Source: an uncultured Collinsella sp. (lineage in GTDB: Bacteria > Actinomycetota > Coriobacteriia > Coriobacteriales > Coriobacteriaceae). From it: DNA of 12,726 bases. Positions 1 to 6,813 of the stretch are shown here, one piece after another (the first letter of the stretch is position 1; every line of letters starts with the position of its first letter). The DNA lies in NCBI GenBank assembly GCA_900552755.1, contig USAY01000051.1:1-12726 (forward strand), given 5' to 3'. The notes below the pieces were generated by a model. That model did no database searches. It was not told the DNA's origin and saw nothing but the letters and a program-made list of their open reading frames with translations. Position numbers and translations under genes: made by a program.

Positions 1-633
1 GTTGCCGATGTGCAGCACGATCTGCTTGAGGCCTTCGGCCGGCTTGCCGATGACGCCGGGGACCACGGAGGAGATGAACTCGTGCGAGGTGCCGTGGGCG
101 CCGTAACGGCGGATGTGGTACTGGTCGGCAATCTCCTTGTTCAGTGCGTAGGTGCTGGCCGCCTTCGGCAGCTGGAAGAAGAAGGAGGAATCGAACACGA
201 AGATCTGCGGAACGTCGGGCAGCAGCGCGCGCATGACTTCGGCGCCCTTGGCCTCCGGGCCGTTGTGCAGCGGGGCGAGCACGGCCAGGTCCTTGACGGC
301 GTTGATGGTCTTGTCGGTCACGAGGGCCGGCTTCGGGAAGAGGGATCCGCCCTGAACCACACGGTGGCCGACGGCGACGATGCCTGCTTCGGACAGGTCC
401 GGGCCGTACTCCTTGAAGAAGCCGAGCACGCGCCTGAGGCCCTGCTCGTGGTCGTGGATCGGCTCTTCGAGCTCGTGCTTCTCGCCGTTGTACTCGTGCT
501 TGTAGTGACCGTCGACCGGTTCGCCGATCTTCTCGACGAGACCGGAGGCCAGACCTTCGCCGGACTCAAGATCGACCAGCTGATACTTGATAGAGCTGGA
601 ACCGGAATTGATGACAAGGACGGTTTTCGCCAT
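1..633 (-). CDS. ackA: Acetate kinase, N-terminal part (runs off the window)
   Basis: Acetate kinase makes ATP and acetate from acetyl phosphate, the last step of the Pta-AckA pathway and a main ATP source in bifidobacteria. The minus-strand frame gives 211 codons with no stop, so roughly half of the usual ~400-residue cytosolic enzyme is present and the C-terminus lies beyond base 1. The N-terminus MAKTVLVINSGSSSIKYQL contains the family signature VxNxGSSSIK, and later GHRVVQGG and HNGPEAK (around residues 92-125) and RRYGAHGTSHE (about 178-188) are typical of the ASKHA-fold acetate kinases. The ATG at 631-633 has a GGAGG ribosome site about 9 nt upstream. It lies downstream of pta on the same strand, but a terminator separates them, so it probably has its own promoter or depends on read-through. 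The sequence matches Bifidobacterium AckA as I recall it. Confidence 0.96.
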   Translation of the reverse strand, partial: MAKTVLVINSGSSSIKYQLVDLESGEGLASGLVEKIGEPVDGHYKHEYNGEKHELEEPIHDHEQGLRRVLGFFKEYGPDLSEAGIVAVGHRVVQGGSLFPKPALVTDKTINAVKDLAVLAPLHNGPEAKGAEVMRALLPDVPQIFVFDSSFFFQLPKAASTYALNKEIADQYHIRRYGAHGTSHEFISSVVPGVIGKPAEGLKQIVLHIGN

Positions 634-740
634 TGTGGGCATCCTCCATGATTGATACGTACCGCGAAACACGGCTTTCCATCTGATAGATTACTCGCTG
701 CTTGCTACAAATCAGCGCCGCAGGTTTCGCCGAGAGCCAC

Positions 741-792
741 CAAAGAGAAAAGCCCCGCTGACGGGCTGAGCCGTGAAGTAAACAGCGGGGCT
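741..792 (-). terminator. Rho-independent terminator after pta
   Basis: Bases 751-760 (AGCCCCGCTG) pair perfectly with 783-792, enclosing a small inner hairpin (ACGG/CCGT). Read on the minus strand, the stem is followed by a T-rich tract (complement of 741-750). It lies about 120 bases after the pta stop and before the ackA start, so most pta transcripts should end here. Confidence 0.8.
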
Positions 793-913
793 GGTTATAG
801 GTGAAGAGCGAACGACAGATTGCACGTGCCCCCGCTGGCGGGGGCTGTCGCGAATCGACTGGGGTGGTCGTAAAGAGCGGCTGTATCGCGTGGAGACCGC
901 TAAAACACCCGCG

Positions 914-2584
914 TCACTGGGCCTCGATGGCGGTCAGTGCGATGGTGTTGATGATGTCCTGCACCGTCGCACCGCGTGAGAGGTCGTTGACGGGCTTGTT
1001 GAGGCCCTGCAGCACGGGGCCGATGGCGAGCGCCCCGGAGGAACGCTGCACGGCCTTGTAGCCGATGTTGCCGGAGCACAGGTCGGGGAACACGAACACG
1101 TTGACGTGTCCGGCCACGTCGTTGCCCTTGGCCTTGGTGGCTGCCACGTCGGGCGACCATGCGGCGTCGAACTGGATGGAGCCGACGACGGGCAGGTCCG
1201 GAGCCTTCTCCTTGACGATTCGCGTGGCCTCTTCGACGATGTCCACGTCCGGCCCCTTGCCGGAGCCGAGGGTGGAGTAGGAGAGCATGCCGACCTTGGG
1301 CTCGATGCCGAACGCCTTGGCGGTCACGGCGGACTGCAGCGCGATCTCCGCGAGCTGTTCGGCGTCCGGGTTGAGGTTGATGGCGCAGTCGGAGAACACG
1401 GTCACGTGGTCCTTGAAGCACATCAGGAAGGCGCCGGAGACGAGCCTCTGCCCGGGCTTGGTCTTGATGACCTGCAGCGCCGGACGCACGGTGTTTGCGG
1501 TGGAGTTGACCGCGCCGGACACCAGACCATCGGCGTAACCGAGCACGACGAGCATCGTGCCGAAATAGCTCGCGTCGGTCAGCTGCTTGCGGGCCTGCTC
1601 TTCGGTCATGCCCTTCTTGGCGCGCAGCTCGCACAGCTTGGCGACCATGGGCTTGAGGATGTTCTCGTCGTCCATGGCCTGGAAGCGTGCCTTGCCCAGA
1701 TGGGTCAGACCGAGTTCCGCGCCCCGGGCGAGGATCGCGCCCTTGTCGCCCACGATGATGAGGTTCGCGATCTCGCGCTCCAGCAGGTAGTCGGCCGCCT
1801 TGATGATGCGGTCCTCTTCGCCTTCGGGCAGCACGATCGTTTTCTTGTTCGCTTTGGCGCGGCCGAGCAGGCTGTACTGGAAGGCGTACGAGGTGATCGG
1901 GAAGTCGATCTCGACGTTGATGGCCCGCAGGACCTCTTCGGTTGGCACGTTCGCCTGGAAGGCGGCGAGCGCCGCATCGGCCTGCGACGCCTCGGTGAAC
2001 GGGATCTGGGGGATCGTCCACACCGGCAGCCCGAAGTCCGCGAGCGTGTCCTTGACCGAGACGGAGTGGCGCGGATCGCAGCCCGTCACGAAGATGCCCA
2101 GCACCTTGTTGCCGGCGGCCTCCATGCCTTCGATGGAGAGACGGACGGTGTCCTTGAGCTCGTCAGGCCAACGATCGATGGTGCACACGGCGAGGAAGAC
2201 GCCGGCCTGCAGGTCGGCGGCGATGTTCGCGTTGAACTCGTAGGCGGTCGGGTCGTTGACGTGCGACTTGTCGGTGCCGACGATGAGCGCCGCGTCCGCG
2301 CGGGACACGTTCATCGCGTCGTTGAACGCCGCGACGATGTCGCCGCGGGAGCCTTCCTTGTCCTTGCGCACCTGGTGAATGTCCGGTCCGGTGGATAGCG
2401 CGACGCCGAGGCCGGCGTTGGAGGCGTTCAGCAGGATGGGGGTGAAGTGGTCGTGATTGGAGACCGCGGGGCGGAACACGGCGGTCTTGAATTTGGTGGT
2501 CAGCGCCTTGAGCACGCCGTATGCCACGACGTTGCGTCCGTTTGCGCCTTCAGGACTTGCGATGTAGATGTTCGTTGTTGTCAC
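914..2584 (-). CDS. pta: Phosphate acetyltransferase
   Basis: Pta interconverts acetyl-CoA plus phosphate and acetyl phosphate plus CoA, feeding AckA. The GTG at 2582-2584 is chosen as start because GAGGAG lies 6 nt upstream; it gives 556 residues, about the length I recall for bifidobacterial Pta. An in-frame ATG at 2647-2649 lies inside the likely -10 box, so longer versions are unlikely. The N-terminal part (about residues 1-220; SPEGANGRNVVAYGVLKAL) is the DRTGG/P-loop-like regulatory region seen in long Pta enzymes. The C-terminal PTA_PTB catalytic domain starts near residue 235 (TIVLPEGEEDRIIKAA) and includes SGAVNSTANTVRPALQ, KVGMLSYSTLGSGKG and GPVLQGLNKPVNDLSRG. The gene is intact and cytosolic. 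It lies between the DUF1846 gene and ackA, all on the minus strand. Confidence 0.96.
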   Translation of the reverse strand: MTTTNIYIASPEGANGRNVVAYGVLKALTTKFKTAVFRPAVSNHDHFTPILLNASNAGLGVALSTGPDIHQVRKDKEGSRGDIVAAFNDAMNVSRADAALIVGTDKSHVNDPTAYEFNANIAADLQAGVFLAVCTIDRWPDELKDTVRLSIEGMEAAGNKVLGIFVTGCDPRHSVSVKDTLADFGLPVWTIPQIPFTEASQADAALAAFQANVPTEEVLRAINVEIDFPITSYAFQYSLLGRAKANKKTIVLPEGEEDRIIKAADYLLEREIANLIIVGDKGAILARGAELGLTHLGKARFQAMDDENILKPMVAKLCELRAKKGMTEEQARKQLTDASYFGTMLVVLGYADGLVSGAVNSTANTVRPALQVIKTKPGQRLVSGAFLMCFKDHVTVFSDCAINLNPDAEQLAEIALQSAVTAKAFGIEPKVGMLSYSTLGSGKGPDVDIVEEATRIVKEKAPDLPVVGSIQFDAAWSPDVAATKAKGNDVAGHVNVFVFPDLCSGNIGYKAVQRSSGALAIGPVLQGLNKPVNDLSRGATVQDIINTIALTAIEAQ

Positions 2585-2645
2585 GTTTGTCTCCTCGTCG
2601 GGGATGGTACTGCTCGTGTGACCGCCTTGTTTCACACTTACTGAC

Positions 2646-2651
2646 ATTGTA
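2646..2651 (-). promoter_or_regulatory. Possible -10 box of pta
   Basis: On the minus strand TACAAT lies about 60 bases upstream of the GTG start of pta, in the 140-base gap after the DUF1846 gene. No good -35 hexamer is visible at 16-18 bases, so the call is weak, but it agrees with the downstream GTG being the true start. Confidence 0.35.
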
Positions 2652-2724
2652 GTACCCGATCGTTCGCTGCCGGGCGTTGACATGTCGGTAAACGCGGCCG
2701 GGGCGGTTCGACCGGGCGCATGCG

Positions 2725-4206
2725 TCATTTGTGATATAGGCTCAGCCGCTCGTATTTCGGCTCGCAGCATACGTTGATGCCGAGTTTGCGGTACAGCTCC
2801 TCGTCGGTCGACGAGATGATGACCGAGAAGAATGCGTCGCAGCCGCGCAGCTGTTCCAGCCCACCGATGACGCGGGCCGCGGTCGGGCTTTGCGCGCTTG
2901 TCAGCGATAGGGCGATCAGCGTTTCGTCGGAGTGCAGGCGGCGGTTCATGCTGGACAGGTGTTCGGTTTTCAGCCGGCAGATCGGTTCAATGGCGGATTC
3001 GTCGATGACGCGCTGGTTCTCGTCGATGCCAGTTACGGCTTTGAGCGCGTTCATCAGCAGCGCGCTTGCCGCGCCGAGCAGTTCGCCGGTCTTGCCGGTG
3101 ACCACGCGCCCGTTGGGCAGTACCATGGCGCCGGCCGGCGCCCCGGTCGTCTCCTCCTTGAGCAGCGCGGCCGACCGCGCGGGCGACAGGTCCTTGTCCA
3201 CTCCGGCCTTCTTCATGATGGAGCGCAGCCGTTCGACCTGGTTCTCGTCGATGCCGGTGCGCCTGAGATGCACGGCGGCAGCGAAGTAGCGGCGCACGAT
3301 CTCCATACGGGCGGCATCCCGGCACGCCTCGTCGTCGACGATGGCGTAGCCTGCCATGTTGACGCCCATGTCGGTGGGGCTCTGATAGGGGCTTTCGCCC
3401 ATGATCCGCTCCATCATGGCCTTGAGGACGGGGAACGCCTCGACATCGCGGTTGTAGTTGACCGTGGTTTTCCCGTACGCCTCCAGGTGGAACGGGTCGA
3501 TGATGTTGGCGTCGTCTAGGTCGGCCGTGGCGGCCTCGTAGGCGATGTTCACCGGGTGATTGAGCGGCAGGTTCCAGATCGGGAACGTCTCGTATTTCGC
3601 ATAGCCGGCGGCGATGCCGCGCTTGTTCTCATGGTAGAGCTGCGACAGGCATGTGGCGAGCTTGCCGGAGCCGGGGCCGGGCGCGGTGACCACGACCAGC
3701 GGGCGCGTGGTGACGATATAGTCGTTGCGCCCGTATCCGTCGTCGGAGACGATGTGCTCGATGTCGTGGGGGTAGCCTGCGATGGGGTAGTGCAGGTAGC
3801 AGGTGATGCCGAGCTGGTCGAGGCGCCGGCGATAGGCGTCCGCGGCCGGCTGCCCCGCGTACTGGGTGAGCACGACGGAGCCGACGTGGAATCCGCGCGA
3901 GCGGAAGATGTCGATGAGTCGCAGCACGTCCTCGTCGTACGTGATGCCGAGGTCGCCGCGCATCTTGGCCTTCTCGATGTGGTTGGCGTTGATGGCGATG
4001 ACGATCTCCACGTCGTCGGCGAGGCTTTTGAGCATGCGGAATTTGGAATCCGGCTCGAAGCCGGGCAGCACGCGTGACGCGTGATAGTCATCGAACAGCT
4101 TGCCGCCGAACTCCAGATAGAGCTTGCCTCCGAACTGCGCGATGCGCTTTCGAATGTTGGCGGCCTGCAGCTCGATATATTTCTCGTTGTCGAATCCCTG
4201 TCGCAT
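2725..4206 (-). CDS. DUF1846 (UPF0371) family protein
   Basis: A 493-residue cytosolic protein of the UPF0371/DUF1846 family, whose biochemical role is not established to my knowledge. The family extends from the N-terminus (MRQGFDNEKYIELQAANI, then GGKLYLEFGGKLFDD at 26-40). A glycine-rich phosphate-binding-like loop, APGPGSGKLATCLSQLYHE (about 175-193), suggests a nucleotide ligand. SPTDMGVNMAGYAI and the helical C-terminal half follow. Length matches the family. The ATG at 4204-4206 is preferred over an upstream GTG at 4246-4248 because a TATAAT -10 box at 4250-4255 would put the transcript start near or after the GTG. The ribosome site GGAAGG is rather far from the ATG. No frameshift is seen. 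The next gene on the strand is pta, 140 bases away; a functional link is not shown. Confidence 0.93.
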   Translation of the reverse strand: MRQGFDNEKYIELQAANIRKRIAQFGGKLYLEFGGKLFDDYHASRVLPGFEPDSKFRMLKSLADDVEIVIAINANHIEKAKMRGDLGITYDEDVLRLIDIFRSRGFHVGSVVLTQYAGQPAADAYRRRLDQLGITCYLHYPIAGYPHDIEHIVSDDGYGRNDYIVTTRPLVVVTAPGPGSGKLATCLSQLYHENKRGIAAGYAKYETFPIWNLPLNHPVNIAYEAATADLDDANIIDPFHLEAYGKTTVNYNRDVEAFPVLKAMMERIMGESPYQSPTDMGVNMAGYAIVDDEACRDAARMEIVRRYFAAAVHLRRTGIDENQVERLRSIMKKAGVDKDLSPARSAALLKEETTGAPAGAMVLPNGRVVTGKTGELLGAASALLMNALKAVTGIDENQRVIDESAIEPICRLKTEHLSSMNRRLHSDETLIALSLTSAQSPTAARVIGGLEQLRGCDAFFSVIISSTDEELYRKLGINVCCEPKYERLSLYHK

Positions 4207-4249
4207 GTGCAGTGAGAGTCCCTTCCGAACGGAGCGCTGTACCTGCACG

Positions 4250-4255
4250 ATTATA
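4250..4255 (-). promoter_or_regulatory. -10 box upstream of the DUF1846 gene
   Basis: A perfect TATAAT on the minus strand lies 44 bases upstream of the ATG. A matching -35 is not evident. An 8-bp stem (4276-4283 with 4287-4294, one G-T pair, loop GAA) lies just upstream and could be a regulatory site, but this is only inferred. Confidence 0.5.
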
Positions 4256-4317
4256 CTGGGTTCTTTACGAGGCCCCCCAGTCGCGAAGCGGCTGGTGTCT
4301 TACAAGAATCTACGAGT

Positions 4318-4419
4318 GAAATTCGGCGATGTGCGCGGTAGCATGGCGCGGGAAGCGAAGGCGTACAAGGGTACGTCGAGCTTCCCGTAACGCAGCTAAC
4401 GCACACATCGCCGAATTCC
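4318..4419. repeat. Long palindrome 1 of a tandem pair
   Basis: Two arms of about 50 bases form a near-symmetric inverted repeat around 4368/4369. The outer 14 bases (AATTCGGCGATGTG, 4320-4333) match perfectly with 4404-4417, an internal CGGGAAGC/GCTTCCCG pair matches, and the centre is GTAC-AAGG-GTAC (4363-4374). The arms stay in register with no indel. No ORF in it looks coding. It could form a long hairpin in RNA or in single-stranded DNA. Confidence 0.8.
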
Positions 4420-4426
4420 ACCGGTG

Positions 4427-4526
4427 AATTGGAATAACGTGTGTGGCCTCTAGGCGCACCGAAGGAAGCTGTACAAAGGTACCGCAACTGAGGAGCAACG
4501 ACGAGGATACTCCGTTATTCCAAATT
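4427..4526. repeat. Long palindrome 2 of a tandem pair
   Basis: The outer arms TTGGAATAACG (4429-4439) and CGTTATTCCAA (4513-4523) are a perfect inverted repeat, and the centre is GTAC-AAAG-GTAC (4471-4482). This core lies exactly 108 bases after the core of palindrome 1. The inner arms pair more weakly, with one indel. The same core and overall size imply a related repeat unit. Confidence 0.7.
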
Positions 4527-4983
4527 CGCTCCTCTTCGATGGCTTCAGTTCTGCCGTCACGTCATTCCAGTTGCACCCAGTTTTCGGCATCGACACGGAA
4601 CGCGTGCCGCCGAATGACGCGATGTCGCGTTTCGTCGGCTTCGGGGACAAAAGCCGGGACAACCTCAAAAACTTTTTTCAAACTCAGGGCTTTGAGTTTT
4701 TGTTTTTGTCCCAAAGCGCGCGGCGGACCGCCTTTGGAAGCTCGATAGCGCCGAAAACGCCCGTTTTGAAACTCAACCGTCCCGTATCCTGCAAGCCGCC
4801 AGCTGCAATCGTAAGCGAATCAGCGCGGGCGGTTTGCACGCCATTCGCAAAACCCCAGGTCGCGGATCTGCGCCATCGGCAGGCAAAGTGAGTAGTCTCA
4901 GGCGGCTTGCCTATGAGTTGGCGGACGGGCTTTGAGATCCCGTTGACGTTCGGAAACGCTTCGAGCTCCCTTGAATTTTCAGA
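4527..4983. other. Non-coding stretch between palindromes and RNA module 1
   Basis: About 450 bases without a convincing gene. Minus-strand ORFs at 4450-4668 and 4684-5076 lack ribosome sites and recognisable domains and overlap the palindrome and RNA, so they are not called. The stretch contains a nested inverted repeat at 4643-4712, listed separately. I see no other structure. Confidence 0.5.
4643..4712 (+). terminator. Nested inverted repeat, terminator-like
   Basis: GGGACAAAA (4644-4652) pairs with TTTTTGTCCC (4703-4712), and inside it AAACTCA (4680-4686) pairs with TGAGTTT (4693-4699), followed on the plus strand by a T-rich tract. A further GGGACAA lies at 4656-4662. The AT-rich stem and T-run resemble a weak intrinsic terminator, but there is no clear plus-strand gene upstream. 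Confidence 0.4.
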
Positions 4984-5059
4984 CAGCATATGGTACAAGG
5001 CAATTGGTTTTCCGTTAGGAAGGCTTCCAAGTGCCGGGGACGTTTTCCCCGGCTTTTTT
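4984..5059 (+). ncRNA. DUF3800-associated structured RNA, copy 1
   Basis: The ~75-base element immediately precedes a DUF3800 gene and matches a second copy at 7441-7516. Visible structure: TTGG (5004-5007) pairs with CCAA (5027-5030); an inner hairpin TTCC/GGAA (5010-5013 with 5018-5021, loop GTTA); then an intrinsic terminator, GCCGGGGA (5033-5040) with TCCCCGGC (5046-5053), followed by six T. Conserved unpaired parts include the motif TACAAGGC just before the first stem and the TCCAAGTGCCGGGG join. Compensatory changes in copy 2 support RNA structure. As I recall, computational surveys described several 'DUF3800' RNA motifs upstream of such genes; whether this is one of those families needs a covariance-model search. 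Confidence 0.72.
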
Positions 5060-5075
5060 CTTATCCAGGAGAACA

Positions 5076-5351
5076 ATGCGAGAACTCAGCATCTTCGTCG
5101 ACGAGTCGAGAAGCGACGGCCTCTCCGACCGCCACTACCTGCTCACCGTCGTCATGCACGACCAATCCGAGAGCATCGCGGATTCGATCGCGGCATATGA
5201 GGGCGCCCTTCGCGCCAAGGGGCTCCCGGACATACCCTTCCATGCGTCGCCGCTCATGAACGGCAAGGGCCAGTATTCGGGGCTCGACTTGAGGACGCGC
5301 AAGATGTTGCTCGGCTCGTTCCGAGTCTTCTTCCGCCACATGCCCGTGAGG
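5076..5351 (+). pseudogene. DUF3800 protein, 3'-truncated, copy 1
   Basis: The reading frame starts at an ATG with AGGAGA just upstream and encodes MRELSIFVDES, then HYLLTVVMHDQ, PFHASPLMNGKG and LLGSFRVFFRHMPV. These are hallmarks of the N-terminal third of DUF3800 proteins, usually over 200 residues; the first Asp-Glu pair (FVDES) is the likely first acidic active-site strand, and an RNase H-like fold has been suggested for the family (from memory). After about residue 91 homology stops: bases beyond about 5351 are the complement of a minus-strand gene, and the frame runs on meaninglessly to a TAG at 5427-5429. The gene is thus broken and lacks most of its domain. It begins 16 nt after the T-run of the RNA element, so expression would need terminator read-through. 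Function is unknown; a toxin or nuclease role is inference. Confidence 0.8.
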
Positions 5352-5731
5352 TCTGCCACGCGTTCGGCTATGCCCGAGCCGTCGTTAGAGCTCGCTACGG
5401 TGTGGTCGCTCGTGAGGTGGCCCTTGTAGTCGAAGTCGATCACGAACTTCCACGAACTGATGCCGCTGAGCGAAGCGACGGTCCCGTAAACCTTGTGCCC
5501 GTTCACGGAAAGGGACTCGAGCCTTTTGGCGGATCGCCCCGCAGCCTCGACGATCTCCTCGAACCCCTCCTGAGTCACATCGTCCCTGAAACACTCGCTC
5601 GCACGGTCCCACTCGGCTTTTGCCTTGACCTTCTCGAGCTTGATCTTCCGCTTATCCTGCCTATCGCATGCGAACAGTATGATGCCGAGAAAAGCAAAAG
5701 CGGGAAATAGGGTCGTCAGGATGTTGGCCAA
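5343..5731 (-). pseudogene. Membrane-anchored protein of unknown function, C-terminus lost
   Basis: The frame begins at TTG (5729-5731) with an in-frame TGA 12 bases upstream, 20 bases after the DUF1294 stop, so the two are probably cotranscribed. Residues 4-21 (ILTTLFPAFAFLGIILFA) form one membrane anchor. They are followed by a charged segment, DRQDKRKIKLEKVKAKAEW, likely helical and cytoplasmic, and a soluble domain with SVNGHKVYGTVASLSG and WKFVIDFDYKGHLTSDH, then GIAERVADLTG. I recognise no named family. Beyond LTG (about base 5343) the frame runs on antisense through the DUF3800 fragment to 5135, so the natural C-terminus was lost at the join. The two broken genes share the bases CCCGTGAGG at the breakpoint. 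Confidence 0.6.
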
Positions 5732-5751
5732 AGTTCCCGTTCAAGGTCCCC

Positions 5752-6393
5752 CTAAACAAGCCCGGCGCCGTGGGCAAGAAGAAACAGCGCGACGTGGAGG
5801 ATGAGGCAGGCAGGCAGCCCCGCCGCGAAATACCACTTGGATGTCTTATGGTGGGCGACGCGCATCCCGGCGATGCCTCCAAGGGCTCCTCCCGCGAGCG
5901 AGAGACCAAGCAAGGTGGCCTCGGGGAACCTGCTGTCGCGGTCAATCGCCCTCTTCTTGTCCAGGCAGAAAACGGCGAACGTGATGACGTTGATGGCGAG
6001 AAGGTATGCACCGAGAGCGACGATGACGGGCGCGTTGAACGAAGCGCCCGGTTCCAGATCGACGACGATGACGCCGGCCCAAACGAGCACGACAAACACC
6101 CACACAATCAAGAAGACTATGGCGCTGAACCACCAGGCGATGTTGTGCTTGTTCATGTGGTTCCTGGTGAAGATCATAAGGGCAAGGAGCATCCCCAGGG
6201 CGCCGCCCGCTACGGCGAACAGGGTCAAGATCCTGCCGTCCATGAGGCCGGTATCCTCGTCCTGGTTGTAACGGGCTATCGCGTAGTCGATCGCGAAGAG
6301 AATGAACGTGAGGGCATTAATGCCCGCAAGATAGATAACGAAGGGGTGAACGCCCTGGACAGCACCGCCCAGGGCAGATAGTGCCTGCTCCAT
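5752..6393 (-). CDS. DUF1294 membrane protein with a duplicated domain
   Basis: A 213-residue integral membrane protein. The C-terminal half (about 128-205) is a typical DUF1294 domain: INVITFAVFCLDKKRAI, RFPEATLLGLSLAGGALG, then AHHKTSKWYFAAGLP. The N-terminal half (20-97) repeats the same layout: INALTFILFAIDYAIA, RILTLFAVAGGALG, then FTRNHMNKHNIAWWF. The lysine/arginine-rich signature is eroded there (DYAIARYN replaces DKKRAIDRD). Ordinary DUF1294 proteins are about 90-140 residues, so this is an internal tandem duplication. I count about five to six hydrophobic segments. The ATG has AAGGAG 8 nt upstream and a TATAAT 32 bases upstream. The family's function is not known to me. A truncated anchored protein follows at 20 bases, suggesting an operon. 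Confidence 0.85.
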   Translation of the reverse strand: MEQALSALGGAVQGVHPFVIYLAGINALTFILFAIDYAIARYNQDEDTGLMDGRILTLFAVAGGALGMLLALMIFTRNHMNKHNIAWWFSAIVFLIVWVFVVLVWAGVIVVDLEPGASFNAPVIVALGAYLLAINVITFAVFCLDKKRAIDRDSRFPEATLLGLSLAGGALGGIAGMRVAHHKTSKWYFAAGLPACLILHVALFLLAHGAGLV

Positions 6394-6425
6394 AAGAAGA
6401 ACTCCTTCCCGAACAACATGCCGCC

Positions 6426-6431
6426 ATTATA
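6426..6431 (-). promoter_or_regulatory. -10 box for the DUF1294 operon
   Basis: A perfect TATAAT on the minus strand (in the context CCTGTATAATGG) lies 32 bases upstream of the DUF1294 ATG. No clear -35 sits at 16-18 bases. It overlaps the stop codon of the upstream zinc-ribbon ORF, which suggests that DUF1294 has its own promoter. Confidence 0.5.
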
Positions 6432-6675
6432 CAGGTAGATTGAACGCCCGATGCGCCTGTTCCCATTGATGCTTCGGGTATGGCGAGAAGAGCCTTTCCG
6501 CGGCCCAAACCGCATGGACAGCCGCAGGTCGCGCTAACCTCTCGCGCCGTTCGTCTGCTTTCGCTCGTCCGAAATTACAACCGCAGCAGGCCGTGTCCAA
6601 CGGATGGGTACCATTTATCCGGGTGCACCTGGGGCAACGGACCGGCAGGCCCTCGAAAGATCGCTCGCAGAACAC
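6427..6675 (-). CDS. Possible small zinc-ribbon protein, 5' end doubtful
   Basis: An 82-residue frame from GTG (6673-6675) contains FCERSFEGLPVRCPRCTRIN. Including the Cys-Cys codons just upstream (after a TGA), it would read Cys-x2-Cys-x11-Cys-Pro-x-Cys followed by Asn, resembling the Com/zinc-ribbon pattern (a small RNA- or DNA-binding fold). A further CCGC follows at about 30-33. The remaining C-terminal part is unremarkable. An in-frame TGA just upstream of the first Cys codons means either a start is lost or this is a remnant. No clear ribosome site is visible. It would end 33 bases before the DUF1294 start. Chance coding is possible. Confidence 0.3.
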   Translation of the reverse strand: MFCERSFEGLPVRCPRCTRINGTHPLDTACCGCNFGRAKADERRERLARPAAVHAVWAAERLFSPYPKHQWEQAHRAFNLPV

Positions 6676-6785
6676 GCAACATCAAACACGACAGAAGAGA
6701 CGAACGACAGATGCCGGACCCCGGACGACAGCACCGCGGAAGACGAGCATTCCGACTACAACCGAACGAACTTCGATCCTAGGCA

Positions 6786-6813
6786 GGCGCCCGCACGGGC
6801 GCCTTTTGCTTTT
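6786..6813 (+). terminator. Rho-independent terminator, plus strand
   Basis: GGCGCCC (6786-6792) pairs with GGGCGCC (6797-6803) around a GCAC loop, followed by TTTTGCTTTT. It is a clear intrinsic terminator. No convincing plus-strand gene ends just before it; the nearest frame stops with TAG at 6780-6782 but its protein looks like chance. It may mark the end of a non-coding or truncated transcript. Confidence 0.75.

Noticed and set aside
1106..2398. 430-codon plus-strand ORF
   Set aside because: It is antisense to the clearly coding pta gene; its protein is low in complexity and rich in Val, Gly, Asp and Arg, as expected from a GC-rich shadow frame.
2585..2770. Longer Pta starting further upstream
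   Set aside because: The upstream ATG lies in the probable -10 box; GAGGAG directly before the GTG at 2582-2584 decides the shorter start.
4318..4526. Integron attC-site or CRISPR-array interpretation of the palindromes
   Set aside because: The R'/R'' consensus of attC is not present and there are only two units without uniform short repeats and spacers.
4684..5076. 130-codon minus-strand ORF
   Set aside because: It overlaps the structured RNA and a hairpin, lacks a ribosome site, and has no domain I recognise.
6755..6790. tRNA-like T-arm sequence (TTCGATCC) before the terminator
   Set aside because: No matching acceptor stem, D-arm or anticodon arm upstream; not a tRNA.
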